DNA of 64,000 nucleotides from Tupaia tana (GCA_026018925.1 JAKSZU010000004.1:38149233-38213232), one strand, 5' to 3'; numbered from the stretch's first letter, positions 48,947 through 59,100 are shown. The notes: a model not told the origin generated them from the letters alone. A program made the numbers and translations.

Positions 48947-48991
48947 ATGTTTCATTTATAACTTATGTTTCATTTATAACTTATGTTTCAT
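48947..48991. repeat. 18-bp tandem repeat, 2.5 units
   Basis: ATGTTTCATTTATAACTT at 48947, 48965 and partly 48983. Confidence 0.97.
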
Positions 48992-49480
48992 TTCTTCATT
49001 TACTCAGCAAAAACACTTATTGAGCACTTCTTACGTGCCAAGTACTGGGGACATAAAAGTGAACATGACAGATAAAGTCCTTACCCTTAGGAAGCTTCTA
49101 TTCTAAGGGAAGAGAAAGACAATAAACAAGCAAACTAATAGTAAAGCAAGGGGCCAGCTTTGTGGTTAAGGGCACTGGACTTCTACATGGCCAACCACAG
49201 TTCAAGTCCCAGACCTGGTGAATTGCTTTCACCACCACCCCTATCCCCTTGTCCCTCTCTGGTCAAATTATAAATAAATAAATAAAGTTAAATAAAATAA
49301 TTCTTTCAAAAATAATAAAGCAAGAGAATTTCAGGTAGATGTAAGTGCTGAGGAGATCATAAAGCCAAGTCACATAATCAGAGTAAACTGTGAGAAGGAA
49401 GCCTCTAATTTTAGTTTGGGTGGTCTGAGGAGGTGTTATTTGAACTGAGCCAAAAGATAAGGAAAAGCCAGTCATAAAAA
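48985..49480 (-). repeat. L2, split by SINE-B
   Basis: Antisense L2: TTTACTCAGCAAAAACACTT, ATTGAGCACTTCTTACGTGC, AGATAAAGTCCTTACCC, then GATGTAAGTGCTGAGGAG, GGTGTTATTTGAACTGAGCC after the insertion. Confidence 0.85.
49151..49310 (+). repeat. SINE-B
   Basis: Forward: GGGCCAGCTTTGTGGTTAAG, B box AGTTCAAGTCC, GGTCAAATTATAAATAAATA tail. Target duplication AATAGTAAAGCAAG / AATAATAAAGCAAG (49137-49150 and 49311-49324). Confidence 0.93.
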
Positions 49481-49973
49481 TATTTCATTATGAGCACTTT
49501 CAGGAGTGGAAACAGCTGGTAAAAAGATGTTCGAACATGGTTAAAAAAATTCTAACTTAAGTCTTTGAAAGTTCTCACTGTGAAGGCAGATGATTCAAAT
49601 ACTCTAGCAAGAACTTTGGATCAGTACACTGCAGGAGGATGAATGGTAGAGGAAGCTAAGCCTTGAGACAGGCTATATAAGGAGTTCAGACAAAGGGACA
49701 AGGGAAATGGATAAACATGGAAGAGGGTAGAATCAGGAAGTTCATAGAATAAGAAATACAACTAGAAAAATAAACTCGTGGGGAAAATGTTTGCCAAAGA
49801 AGGATTAAAAAATAGCTCTCTTGCCATGATGGCAAAACATAGGCTTTCTCATATATTGTTGGAGGCAATGTAAATTAACAAAATCACTTGAAAAAGTAAT
49901 GTGGTGACATAGTCAAAGAACCTTTAAAGGGCTTATTGTCTTTGACTTGATAGTTTAATTTATATACCCTTTA
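49481..49973. other. Unassigned, right part possibly L1
   Basis: 49480-49840 nothing recognised. 49840-49973 (GGCAATGTAAATTAACAAAA, GAAAAAGTAATGTGGTG) resembles a decayed forward L1 ORF2 end. Confidence 0.4.
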
Positions 49974-50187
49974 ATTTTTTTTTTTTCTTTTTGGCTAGAG
50001 ATCACATGTGCTGGCCAGGGAGATGGTTTTGCTACAATCCCTTCACCTCCATTTCTCCTTTTGGGATTTTGGGCACACGTGCACACACACCTGCTGTATT
50101 TTTCAAGCCTCTAGGTCTAGAACTTGAATTGCACAGTAGGTCATGTGGGATCCTGCTACCTCAATCACCACACCATTCGCTGGCCAT
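49974..50187 (-). repeat. SINE-A, old, shortened
   Basis: Reverse: GCTAGAGATCACATGTGCTG, CCTTCACCTCCATTTCTCC, TATTTTTCAAGCCTCTAGG, ACCATTCGCTGGCC. The GA-rich and hairpin part is deleted. Confidence 0.82.
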
Positions 50188-50593
50188 TAGATACACTTTT
50201 ATAGATTTTGCTAGGTTTTATTGATTTATATGAATAAATAAATTCTAGATATAGTCTTTACACAATTTATTTTAACAGCTCCAAAGTTGGAAAAATAAAA
50301 ATTATTTCAAGTTGAAGACATAGTTTATAGTCATTAAAAAAGACATGTGCATCCACATGGAAAAGAATGCAATTGGACCCCTTCACACTATACATAAAAA
50401 TTAACTCGAAATGGATCATAGACCTAAATGTAAGACCTAAAACTATAAACCTTTAAAAAGAAAATATAGGAGTAAATGTTTGTGATCTTGGGTTAGGCAA
50501 AATCTTCTTAGCTGTAATACCAAAAGCATAAGCAACAACAAACATAGATAATTTTGACTTTATCAAAGTTAATAACATGTGTGCTTTGAAGGA

Positions 50594-51237
50594 TATAGCT
50601 ATAGTTTGTATATCCTCCCAAAATTCATGTGTTGGGACTTCACTGTATTGTAGAGGTGTTAAATGAAAACTTAACAGTTCATGGTATCCCAAGGTGGGAT
50701 CTTTGGGTTTAAGAGGATCATTAGGGCAGGACCCCTGTGATTGAGTTCTAGTGGGTTTATAAGAAGAGATGGGTGAATAGGACAGGCAAAAACTCCTAGA
50801 CAGCTCTTTTCTTTTCTTTTCTTTTCTTTTTTTTGGAGAGGTTTTTGCTATAGGGCGCGTGCGCTCGCCAGACAGACAGAGAGAGACATAGAGACAGAAA
50901 GTGAGAAATCATCCCCCAGAGGGGATGGTCACGCCGCAATCCCTTCTCCTCCATTCTCCTCTCGGGATCCTGGGCACGCACGCACACGCACCCGGCGTGA
51001 GCTTTAAGCCACCGGGTCCGGGACGTGAACCGCGGTCGACTACGTGGGAGTCCAGCAACATAGCCATTACGCTAACTGCTGGTTCCCGACGCTCTTCACT
51101 CAAAATTCTGCCTGCTTCCATTTTGCGATGCCTTTGGACCTTCTACATGGCCAGAACCATGAGTGCAATAAACCTCTATTCTTTTAAATTCACTGTCTCA
51201 GGTATTTCTGTTAGCAGCACCACAATGGACTGAGACA
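50594..51237 (+). repeat. MaLR-type LTR in L1, split by SINE-A
   Basis: Begins TATAGTTTGTATATCCTCCC, with GGTGGGATCTTTGGGTTTAA, then after the SINE CTGCCTGCTTCCATTTTGCG and GCAATAAACCTCTATTCTTT, ending CACCACAATGGACTGAGAC. Same block order as 6027-6378. Confidence 0.75.
50808..51086 (-). repeat. SINE-A, young, with TTTTC run
   Basis: Reverse, near-consensus: (TTTTC) repeats then GGAGAGGTTTTTGCTATAGG, GGGACGTGAACCGCGG, CTAACTGCTGGTTCC. GCTCTT on both sides. Confidence 0.93.
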
Positions 51238-51419
51238 AACGCCATCAAGACAGTGAGAAGACAATTCATGGAATTGGAGAAAGTATTTGCAAAGCATCTA
51301 ATAACAGATTTGCATCCATAAAATAAATATTTATAAAACTTTTACTACTCAAAAATAGAAAGAAACTAATCTAAGTAAAGCATGGGCAAAAATTCTGAAT
51401 GGACATTTCACCAAAGTAA

Positions 51420-51468
51420 GCACCCTATAGCAAAAATCTCTTTTAAACACACACACACACACACACTG
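51420..51468 (+). repeat. SINE-A 3' scrap with CA repeat
   Basis: CACCCTATAGCAAAAATCTC is the last 20 or so bases of SINE-A, followed by TTTTAAA and a CA repeat (51449-51467), in the middle of L1. A severely 5'-truncated insertion. Confidence 0.8.
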
Positions 51469-51750
51469 AAATACTATTTCACATCTACTAACATGGCTAT
51501 ACTAAAAAATTCAGATAATAATGAGTTCTGATAACTATATGGAAAAATTAGAACTCTTGTATGCCACTGGTGGAAATGTAAAATGGTGCACGCAACCACT
51601 TTGGAAAACAGTATGGCAATTCCACAAAGATTTAAACATAGCTATGTTACCCAGCAATTCTACTCCTAGTTATACACCTAAGAAAATGGAAACATACTTG
51701 TACACAAATTTACACACCAGTATTACTCATAGTAATTGGAAAGTGGAAAC

Positions 51751-52317
51751 GGGAGCCAGCAGGTGGCATGTAGGTTAAGGTAGCTGGATCCCACATGGCC
51801 AACTTCATGGTTCAAGTCCCAGACCTAGCAGCTTACAAGTTATGCTGGTCTCATGCTCGTGCATGCCCCAAATCCCAAGAGTAGAATGGAGGAGAAGGGA
51901 CTGCAGTGTGGCTATCACCCCAGAGGAGGGGGATTTATCACTTCACTCTCTCTCTCTCTGTGTCTCTCTCTGGTGAGTTCATGTACCTTCTAGCAAAACT
52001 AAATAAAAGTAAATGAAGATAAAAATTTCTTAAAAAAAAAAAAAAGCAGAGAGACCAGCAAATGGCATAATGGTTACATTGCCATACTCCCACGTAGCCA
52101 ACCAGTTTGAGTCGCAGACCCAGTGACTTCAGACTTATGCTGGGTGTGTGTGCCTGCAGGCCCAAAATCCCGGGAGAAGAATTGAGGAGAAGAGATTGCA
52201 GCATGACCATCCCCTCCTGCCGGGTAATTTTTCTGTTTTTGTCTCTCTGTCTCTCTCTCTCTCCAGCAAGTGCATGTGTCCTATAGCAAAAATCTATCTT
52301 ACAAAAAAAAAAAAAAT
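51751..52317 (+). repeat. SINE-A dimer in L1
   Basis: Two forward SINE-A units: 51751-52046 (GGGAGCCAGCAGGTGGCATG to AAATTTCTTAAAAAAAAAAA) and 52049-52317 (GAGACCAGCAAATGGCATAA to CCTATAGCAAAAATCTATC and A-tail). AGTGGAAAC flanks the pair (51742-51750 and 52318-52326), with no duplication seen between the units. Confidence 0.85.
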
Positions 52318-52499
52318 AGTGGAAACACACCCAGATGTCTCTAGGTTGATGAATGGATAAATAAAATGTAATATATGCACATAATAGAGTTATTATTTGG
52401 CAATGAAAAGGAGTGAAATACTGATATATGCTACAACATGAATGAGCTTTGAAAAAAAAATTATGCTATGCGAAAGAAACCAGTCACAATAACCACATA

Positions 52500-52730
52500 T
52501 TAGAGAGTTGGACAGTGGCACAGCAGTAAAGCACATCTCTCTGCAAGGCAGACACACAGGGTGAGGTTCTAGGTTTACATCTAAAGACCTCACTGAGTTT
52601 GCTGGGCATGTGCATGACCATGATCCAGGACTGGTGAGGCCAGTGGTAACCACGATGCCAAGACCCATTGTCGGGGGAGCTGTCTGCTCCTTGCTCGTGG
52701 AATAAATAAATAAATAAACTTTAAAAATAA
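52500..52730 (+). repeat. SINE-C
   Basis: Forward: TTGGACAGTGGCACAGCAGT, CTGCAAGGCAGACACACAGG, AAGACCTCACTGAGTTTGCT, GGGCATGTGCATGACCATG, AATAAATAAATAAATAAACT tail. A clear copy of the family. Confidence 0.85.
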
Positions 52731-53015
52731 AACTACTAATATTATTCCACTTACATGAAATGCCTAGAATAAGCAAATCTATGAGACAGGAAGTACTTTA
52801 GTGGTTGCCTAGGGTCTGGAGTAGGGTGGGGGAAGGAACGGGCAGTGATTACTCATGAGTAGGAGTTTTACTTAGGGATAATGAAAATGTTCTAAAATCG
52901 GGGATGTTTGCACAACTTTGTTTTTATACTAAGACCGTTGAAGTGTTCGCTTTAAATGGGTGAGTTTTACCCTATGTAAATTATACCTCAATAAAACCGT
53001 TAAAATATATTCGTG

Positions 53016-53381
53016 CAAAGTATATACTAATGAAAGTGGTGTTCATAATATGCATGGATGATTCAGAGTTGAATATTATAAATTATGATTACGTTTATCT
53101 GGAAAAGAGATAAGAAGCTCGGACATACACTGTGGCAAAAAATCCAGTAAAGTTTATGCAGATTGCTTTTAGATGATAGACCGAGGTTGATGTTTTTTTC
53201 CCTTTGATGAGCAAGTCTTTTATAATGGGGGAAATATTTTTTTAATGAAAGAAATGAGGAGGCCTTATTTCCAAAGCAGTATTTGGGCATAATCTTCATT
53301 AAATATGGCCCAACAGAAAGCAACTGAAGGGAGTTTCCAACTGTCATTCTACAGAGAACAAAGTCTGGTTGATTGAGACCA
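53016..53381. other. Unassigned intergenic stretch
   Basis: Nothing recognised. Confidence 0.35.
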
Positions 53382-53395
53382 AAGATGACATTTTC

Positions 53396-53416
53396 CTTTC
53401 TTTTTCTTTCTTTCTT

Positions 53417-53447
<31 letters not shown>

Positions 53448-53695
53448 GAGAGGTTTTTGCTATAGAGCGCATGTGCTCACCGGAAAGACAGACAGAAACA
53501 GAGAGACAGAAAGTGAGAAATCACTCCCCCCACTGGGGGATGGCCACGCCACAATCCCTTCTCTCCTCCATTCCCCTCTCGGGATCTTGGGCACGCACGC
53601 ACACGCGCCCGGCATGAGTTTAAGCCACCAGGTCTGGGAATCGAATCTCGGTCGAATACATGGGAGTCCAGCGACATAGCCATTACGCTGGTCCC
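53396..53695 (-). repeat. SINE-A with long T-run
   Basis: Reverse: (TTTC) repeats and about 28 T, then GAGAGGTTTTTGCTATAGAG, CACGCACACGCGCCCGG. The head lacks CTAACTG before CTGGTCCC. Perfect 14-bp duplication AAGATGACATTTTC (53382-53395 and 53696-53709). Confidence 0.95.
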
Positions 53696-53709
53696 AAGAT
53701 GACATTTTC

Positions 53710-54344
53710 TGCAACCCTTCCTACCTCCTGTTCCTCCGCCTCCATAGATCCAAAAAGGAAAATATTTCAGAAAGTCAGCACCAGTGAGACCCTGAAATGC
53801 TTACATCTGGCAGCCTCATGCCTGAAGGTGAGAGGCAGACAATAGTCACAGGGATTCAAACAGTGAAAATGGAATGAGGGGGTGCGTTTCCCCACCGGGG
53901 ATGAGTTAGGGCCTGTGCCAGACACAAGGCAAGGTTTCACTCTTTTTTCCATAGATGTATCTCTACTGGGAAAACCAGCTTTTCCTTCTCACCTCCATAG
54001 AGAAGGAGCCAGCGCAAGGCTCTCATCCCTCGACAGGGTTACCCTTCCCAGCTGGCCTCCCTGTGGCCCCGCCGGTTATCCATCTCGATTTCAGAGGAAC
54101 AGATTAGATAAAATCCTAGTCTCTTTTTGGAAATCCCCTTTCCTTTGCTCTCCCGAATAAAATGAGTTAGAAACAGGTTAATCTGACGCTTTCCTCTAAG
54201 CAGCATGTGTTCATTTGGGAGCAGTCCCCCATAGACAGCCCTGAGGCTGCCCTCTCGGAGTCCAGCGCCTCCCCGATGCTGACAATCTGAAGTGCGTGTG
54301 GAGTTGGTAGTTGGGGATGGACAGAGGTCTGGGGGCCGGTTGTC
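53710..54344. other. Unassigned intergenic stretch
   Basis: About 630 bases, moderately GC-rich, without SINEs. No gene evidence. The 92-codon frame 53882-54160 has no known features. Confidence 0.4.
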
Positions 54345-54530
54345 TGGGGAATGGTGGAAGGACCTGGGGCTGCTTAGCCTGAAGATGAGAAAACTCAGGG
54401 AGATCCTGAGAGTTGTCTCAATGAGCTGCTTACATGAAAAGGTTTCTTTATATGGAAAAGGAATATCTCAGAGAAAAATTGGAACTAATATGGAGAAGTT
54501 GCAAGGAGGCAAATTGCCATAACACCAGAA
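54345..54530 (+). repeat. Possible CR1/L3-type old repeat
   Basis: GGGGCTGCTTAGCCTGAAGA, TGAGAAAACTCAGGGAGATC, GAGAGTTGTCTCAATGAGC resemble a very old CR1-like pattern. Weak. Confidence 0.35.
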
Positions 54531-54555
54531 AGATTTAAAAAAAGAAAAAAAAAAA

Positions 54556-54638
54556 AAAGGCCAGCTGGTGGCGTGGCAGTGAAGGTGTCTGGGTCCCACA
54601 TGGTTGGCTGCCTGGTTTGAGTCCTGGACCTGGTAACC

Positions 54639-54688
<50 letters not shown>

Positions 54689-54835
54689 GGTATGAGTGCG
54701 TGTGTGCCCTAAATCTTGAGAGGAGAATGGAGGAGAAGGAATGCAGCGTGACCATCCCCTCTGGGGGTGATTTATCACTCTCCCTGCCCCATCTCTGGTA
54801 AGAATGTTATAGTAAATTAAAAAAAAAAAAATTAT
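54556..54835 (+). repeat. SINE-A, old, with internal CA repeat
   Basis: Forward: AAGGCCAGCTGGTGGCGTGG head, B box GTTTGAGTCC. A CA repeat of about 22 units (54642-54687) grew in the CACACC-type part of the body. GGAGAATGGAGGAGAAGGAA, ATAGTAAATTAAAAAAA end. Confidence 0.88.
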
Positions 54836-55057
54836 GGGAGGCAGAGATAGAAAGAGATGGAGGAAGGGAGAGAAGATATTATTGACCCAATAATGTACTG
54901 CTGTGTCTCAGTCCTCTCCCAGCTTCTCAGGAAGGATGACAAGCATGCGCCACCATGCCCGGCATGTTCAGTGGGAACTGAAGCTGAGCCTCTGGTGTGG
55001 CCTCGGCCACTACACAGTCGCACACTCCTGCTTTGTGCCACTAACGCTGGGCTGAAA
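54836..55057 (-). repeat. SINE with 7SL/Alu-like block
   Basis: Read on the minus strand: head GCCCAGCGTTAGTGGCACAA, then a middle at 54963-54934 that matches the Alu/7SL left-arm pattern GCCGGGCGTGGTGGCGCATG and CCTGTAATCC in about 27 of 30 bases, then GAAGCTGGGAGAGGACTGAG. The neighbouring CTGAACATG also fits SINE-C. It may be a divergent SINE-C or a tRNA/7SL mix. Confidence 0.55.
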
Positions 55058-55168
55058 GAAATGTTAATAACTAGAATTTTTCAGTATATAACAGTTGAGA
55101 AGGTGAGTGCCATCTCGGGCAGTATGTATAACAAGTTTGTTTCAGGCATCAACCTGAGAAGGTAAAAC

Positions 55169-55413
55169 TTTTTTTTGGAGAAATATTTTTGCTATAGGGT
55201 ATGTGTCTTAATGGAGAGACAGAGAGACTGAAAGCGAGAAATCACCCCCCAAGAGGGATGGCCATGCTGCAATCCCTTCTCTTCCATTCTCCTCTCAGGA
55301 TTTTGGGCACACACACACATGCGCCTGACATGAGTTTTAAGCCACTGGGTCTCGAACTGCAGTCGGCCATGTGGCAGTCCAGCTACGTAACCATTATACC
55401 ATCCGCTGGTCCT
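55169..55413 (-). repeat. SINE-A
   Basis: Reverse: TTTTTTTGGAGAAATATTTTTG, CCTTCTCTTCCATTCTCCTC, CCATCCGCTGGTCC. Duplication GGTAAAAC at 55161-55168 and 55414-55421. Confidence 0.92.
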
Positions 55414-55459
55414 GGTAAAACATTTTTTCAACAGTTCCTTTGTGCTTATGTGTCAGGTT

Positions 55460-55650
55460 TGTGAAAGTACTTTTCATATACTAATTCCCAAAATACTCAC
55501 AACAACCTTCTGAAATAAGCATATTATTTCCAATTTATGAATGAGGAAAAATAAAACTCAGAGATGTTCAGTAGCTTGCTGAGAGCCACAGTGGGACTCC
55601 AACCTGGGTCATCTGGCTCTTAAATCTATGGCTTTATCTACTTTAGGGAG
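55460..55650 (-). repeat. MIR
   Basis: Reverse MIR: CAAAATACTCACAACAACCT, TTTATGAATGAGGAAAAATA, GAGCCACAGTGGGACTCC, TCTGGCTCTTAAATC. Confidence 0.85.
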
Positions 55651-56344
55651 GTTCCCTTTAGATTAATATCCAAGATACAACGGTAGGCCCCAACGCATCA
55701 ACTTACAGGGCAGTCTCTTGGCCCAGAGATGCCTCGGTCTTCAGGCATCCACGGATTGTTCATCTGTACCTAGGCCCTCCTGGGGAAAGCTCCAACCCCT
55801 GACAAGCACCATGGCCTCCCTCAGAGATGTCTGTGCCATTGGCACCATGCAGGTGGCCCCGCTGCTTTCTCTGCCAACCATACTCATGTGAGGAGGCCAA
55901 CAAGCTCCCTGCAGCATGCCCCTCATCCCTAGGTCTCAGGGACCAGTGTGTTGCTGGGCTCTCAGCAAAGTTGTGGAGAATGCTTCCATTTCATGCCACA
56001 GTTTGTCATTTGAAACCCCAAATCAATACTTTTGTCCAGGATCCCCCGTGTCAACAGTAAAATGTCCCTCTCAGTTACTGGTCCTCATTTCCCTAGGTAC
56101 AGACTTTCAAAGACAGTCCTGTAGTAGCAGTTGGGCCATGTGACATACTATCCCCCTCTGTCCCCACTTTTCACCTCTTTTTTAACTGTGACTTATCTCC
56201 TGGACAACCAAAATAACTAAAACAAAAACTCTTCTCTTTTCCCCTAGCCACAGCACACAGAATTACCGCGAACCAGGCAGGGAGAAGAAATACTGCCTAG
56301 CTTCTCCCTAGTCTCTGCCCAGACAAAAAAGAGCTGTGACATTC
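55651..56344. other. Unassigned intergenic stretch
   Basis: About 700 bases of mixed composition. Overlapping short frames on both strands at 55741-56143 show no known protein. Confidence 0.4.
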
Positions 56345-56592
56345 ATAGCAGAGACAGAGTTATTTCTTTCTTCTGAGAGAGAGACACACATACACACACA
56401 CACAGAGAAAGGTTGGGGGGCACCTCCGGTAGGGTCCTGACACTGTGATGCACCTCCACTTCAGCCAATGCCAGGTCATGGGCACGTGTGTGCCCAGAGT
56501 GCTTAGTGAGGTCTTTGAACATGAACCTAGACTCTTCCCATGTCGGTCAACCTCAGAGCCTTGCATTAGCGCCATGCCACTGCCTTCTCCTT
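56345..56592 (-). repeat. SINE-C
   Basis: Reverse: TTATTTCTTTCTTCTGAGAG, a CA stretch, CACCTCCGGTAGGGTCCTGA, GAGGTCTTTGAACATGAACC, CAGAGCCTTGCATTAGCGCC. Confidence 0.78.
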
Positions 56593-56627
56593 CCAGCTTC
56601 CTTTATCTGGCTAACTCTTCCTCAGCT

Positions 56628-56697
56628 TTCCACAATCCCTTCTCTTCCACTCTCCTCTAGGATTTGGGGCATGCAAGCACATTCGCCTGGTCTAATC
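56628..56697 (-). repeat. SINE-A body scrap
   Basis: CCACAATCCCTTCTCTTCCA, CTCCTCTAGGATTTGGGGCA, CATTCGCCTGGTC. Only the middle of SINE-A, with neither tail nor head. Confidence 0.65.
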
Positions 56698-56794
56698 ATG
56701 GGATTCTGTTGAGTATTTTCCTCTCCACTGGACTACAAGTTCTTCGCGAGTAAGGACTGTGTGTTTATTTTCTAACCTCAGAGGAATATTTATT

Positions 56795-56935
56795 TACCGA
56801 TCCAATGATTTATTTAGTGCTTCTCATTGGCCAGGTCATTTTCTTATACTGAAGTATGCAGAAGGAAAAACTGAATCCTTGCCCTCAGGCTGTTCCAGGG
56901 CAGAAACAGGAAAGCAAATTGATATCATATGTGAT
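56795..56935 (-). repeat. L2 fragment
   Basis: Antisense L2: ATTTATTTAGTGCTTCTCAT, TGGCCAGGTCATTTTC, GAATCCTTGCCCTCAGGC. Confidence 0.65.
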
Positions 56936-57004
56936 GTTTCGTATGTATGCAAAAGCCTCATTGTGGGCATATTTCCTATAAACATACGGGTGTTTCCCCC
57001 AAAA

Positions 57005-57220
57005 AAATGTCAATAGCATTTACTATGTGTCAGACACTGTTCTAATCACTTGAATCTATTATAATTTACTTCGTCTTTACATAGCCCTACATGGCAGATA
57101 TATAACTATTTCCATTCTATAGAAGAATATGGAGACCCAGAGAGGTTGTGCAACTTACACAGGGTCACAGAGCTAAGGAGTACCAAATCAATTTCAAATG
57201 AACCATTTAGTTGACTCATT
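57005..57220 (-). repeat. MIR
   Basis: Reverse MIR: CATTTACTATGTGTCAGACA, CTGTTCTAATCACTTGAATC, GGAGACCCAGAGAGGTTG, CACAGGGTCACAGAGCTAAG. Confidence 0.9.
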
Positions 57221-57529
57221 AATCTCTACTCTCAGGAACAACAGAAGTCTAAGGAATTGGGATGAGGTTTCTTTTTCTCTTTGAACACTAAGTGGATGGT
57301 TTCTGTCAAGCTGGAAATTCCTGCTCTAGAGGCTTTCTGATGACTTGTACTAATGCTTGGCATTTTATTTCCAGGGATTGCCTTCTGGGAGATTCTGCTG
57401 TCCTAATGATCGTGTGAGTGCCTGTTTTCCTCGCTGAATTGCACCATTCGCCCCTTTGAAGTTATCCTGAGTAGTCAGCTTTACTTTCCCTGCACTCCTG
57501 GGGGAAGGGCACATTCAACTCAGTGACTC

Positions 57530-57830
57530 TGCTGCCCCCAACTGCGTTTTGCTATTTTTTTCTTGCCAAGGTCAATAAGACTATGGATTGTCCGCGGCTG
57601 GGATGTGGGATGGGGCCGGAGTAACTCTGCTATCACTCATCTCCAGCTATGATCTCAGCTGCGGATTAATTCGTTTGCACCTTGAGTGTCATTAAATGAA
57701 TTGGTTTAAAGAAACCTTTTACACAATGGTTAATGATGCTTGTTCTACCTTTCTAAGTACCTTTGCCCCCTGTGATATGAATCACCTAATTCCATTCTGG
57801 TTTCCTTTCTAGGAATAAAGACTTTGCATC
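57530..57830. promoter_or_regulatory. Candidate conserved non-coding element
   Basis: Repeat-free block with clean, mixed-composition sequence and homeodomain-like cores close together: CTGCGGATTAATTCG, GTCATTAAATGAATTGG, GGTTAATGATGCTTG. No open frame of note. Enhancer function is only an inference. No alignment is available here. Confidence 0.3.
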
Positions 57831-58089
57831 CCCAAAGCTGACCCTTTTTTTAAAAAAAAGCACGTTAAGTGCGTGTTCTGAGCCACTTGTCTGTTCTGTC
57901 CCAATCACTCCTTTGTTCTGTTCCAATCACTCATCCTCCCAAAGGATGTGTGCGTGAGGGGTGGGACAGGCGCTGAAAGCAGGTATGGCCCTTGCCTTAG
58001 CTCAGCAATTCCCTTTAAAGGAAAGGGTGTGGGATTAATGTGAGGAGGAGGAGGTGTCCAAGTCGGTGGGAGAGGAAATGACCAGTGTA
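57831..58089. other. Short duplication TTGTTCTGTTCCAATCACTC
   Basis: CTGTTCTGTCCCAATCACTC at 57891-57910 is followed at once by TTGTTCTGTTCCAATCACTC at 57912-57931: a 21-bp imperfect tandem repeat in unassigned sequence. Confidence 0.8.
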
Positions 58090-58423
58090 TTCATTTATGT
58101 TTCCACCATATTCGTGCACACGTTTAGCAAGTACTGACGGAACCAGTTCTGTTCCAGACCTTGGTTATACTCGGGCCCTGGGATTTCTAATAACTGAGAA
58201 GACAGACATAGTTCCTGCCTTCCTGGAGCAGAGAGGAAGACTGGAAAGCAAGTAACAGATAAATAAAATGACAACCAATGATGGTAAGCCCCGAGAGGAA
58301 ATAAAAAATTGGCTACCATAGAAAATAATTGAGAGTGGGGGATGACACGGGACATGGATTTATTTATTCAAATCTAGTACTTTCATTCAAAGTCTATCTA
58401 TTGCTTGCTAAAATTAAAAAAAA

Positions 58424-58956
58424 AATTTTTTTTGCCAGAGGGCACATGAGCTTGCCAGAGAGAGAGAGAGAGAGAGACAGAGAGGGAGAGGGGGAAAGCA
58501 GTCCCCCAGTGGAACATGGTCATGCCACAATCCCTTCTCCTCCATATCTCCATCCTGTTGGGATTTGGGGCACACACATATGTGCTCAATGTATTTTTTA
58601 TTTTTTTTACAAGAGATTTTCACCATAGGGCATGTGTTCTCACCAGAGAGACAGAGAGAAAGAAAGCAAGAATTTCCACCCCCCTCTCCAGGAGGGCTGC
58701 CCACACCACAATCCCTTCTCTTTCACACTCCTCTCAGAATGTTGGGGGCACACACACATTTGCCCGGCACGAGTTTCAAGCCACTGGGTCTGGGACTCGA
58801 ACTACAGTCAAGTACGTGGGAGTCTAGTCATGTAGCCATCATGCCATTTATTGGTCCTGCTTGATGTATCTTTCAAGCCACAGGGGGAGGGATTTTAACC
58901 ACGTGGTCGGCCATGCAAGATTCAGCTCCCTTACTACCAGGCCACAGAGGTGGCCC
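58424..58956 (-). repeat. SINE-A, old, split by another SINE-A
   Basis: Reverse: TTTTTTTTGCCAGAGGGCAC, a GA repeat, CCCTTCTCCTCCATATCTCC, then after the nested copy CAAGCCACAGGGGGAGGGAT to CACAGAGGTGGCCC. Confidence 0.83.
58602..58858 (-). repeat. SINE-A, nested
   Basis: Reverse: ACAAGAGATTTTCACCATAG, CCCCCCTCTCCAGGAGGG, reverse B box GGACTCGAAC, ATTTATTGGTCC. The flanks are ATGTATTTTTT and ATGTATCTTTC. Confidence 0.88.
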
Positions 58957-59100
58957 AGGGCATTTATTTGAATAGAATAACTGGAGAAGGCTGCTCTGAA
59001 GATGTAGAGGATTAGAACATGGATTGGAAGGACATAGAAGCCCAGGGAGAATTGCAGGCAGAGGAAGTGGATTATGTAAAGGTATTGCAGCTGAAGTCAG

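Larger units (their letters stand above)
50290..53015 (+). repeat. L1 ORF2 end and 3' region (old L1M), broken up
   Basis: Forward L1: ATGGATCATAGACCTAAATG, AATCTTCTTAGCTGTAATAC, then after the LTR AAGACAGTGAGAAGACAATT, GACATTTCACCAAAGTAAG, TTTACACACCAGTATTACTC, GATGAATGGATAAATAAAAT, GAAATACTGATATATGCTAC, ATGAAAATGTTCTAAAATCG and TTATACCTCAATAAAACCG. It hosts an LTR, a SINE-A dimer, a SINE-C and a SINE-A scrap. Not coding. Confidence 0.92.
58090..59100 (-). repeat. L2, split by SINEs
   Basis: Antisense L2: CATTTATGTTTCCACCATAT, TTCCTGCCTTCCTGGAGC, ATAAATAAAATGACAACC, then after the SINEs GAGAAGGCTGCTCTGAAGA and GGAGAATTGCAGGCAGAGG. Confidence 0.6.

Noticed and set aside
50594-51237. Endogenous retrovirus with genes
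   Set aside because: Only a solo MaLR-type LTR. No gag, pol or env-like frame is near it or the other LTRs.
57070-57190. Conserved-looking block as an enhancer
   Set aside because: It is a reverse MIR. Similarity to other mammals would come from the repeat.
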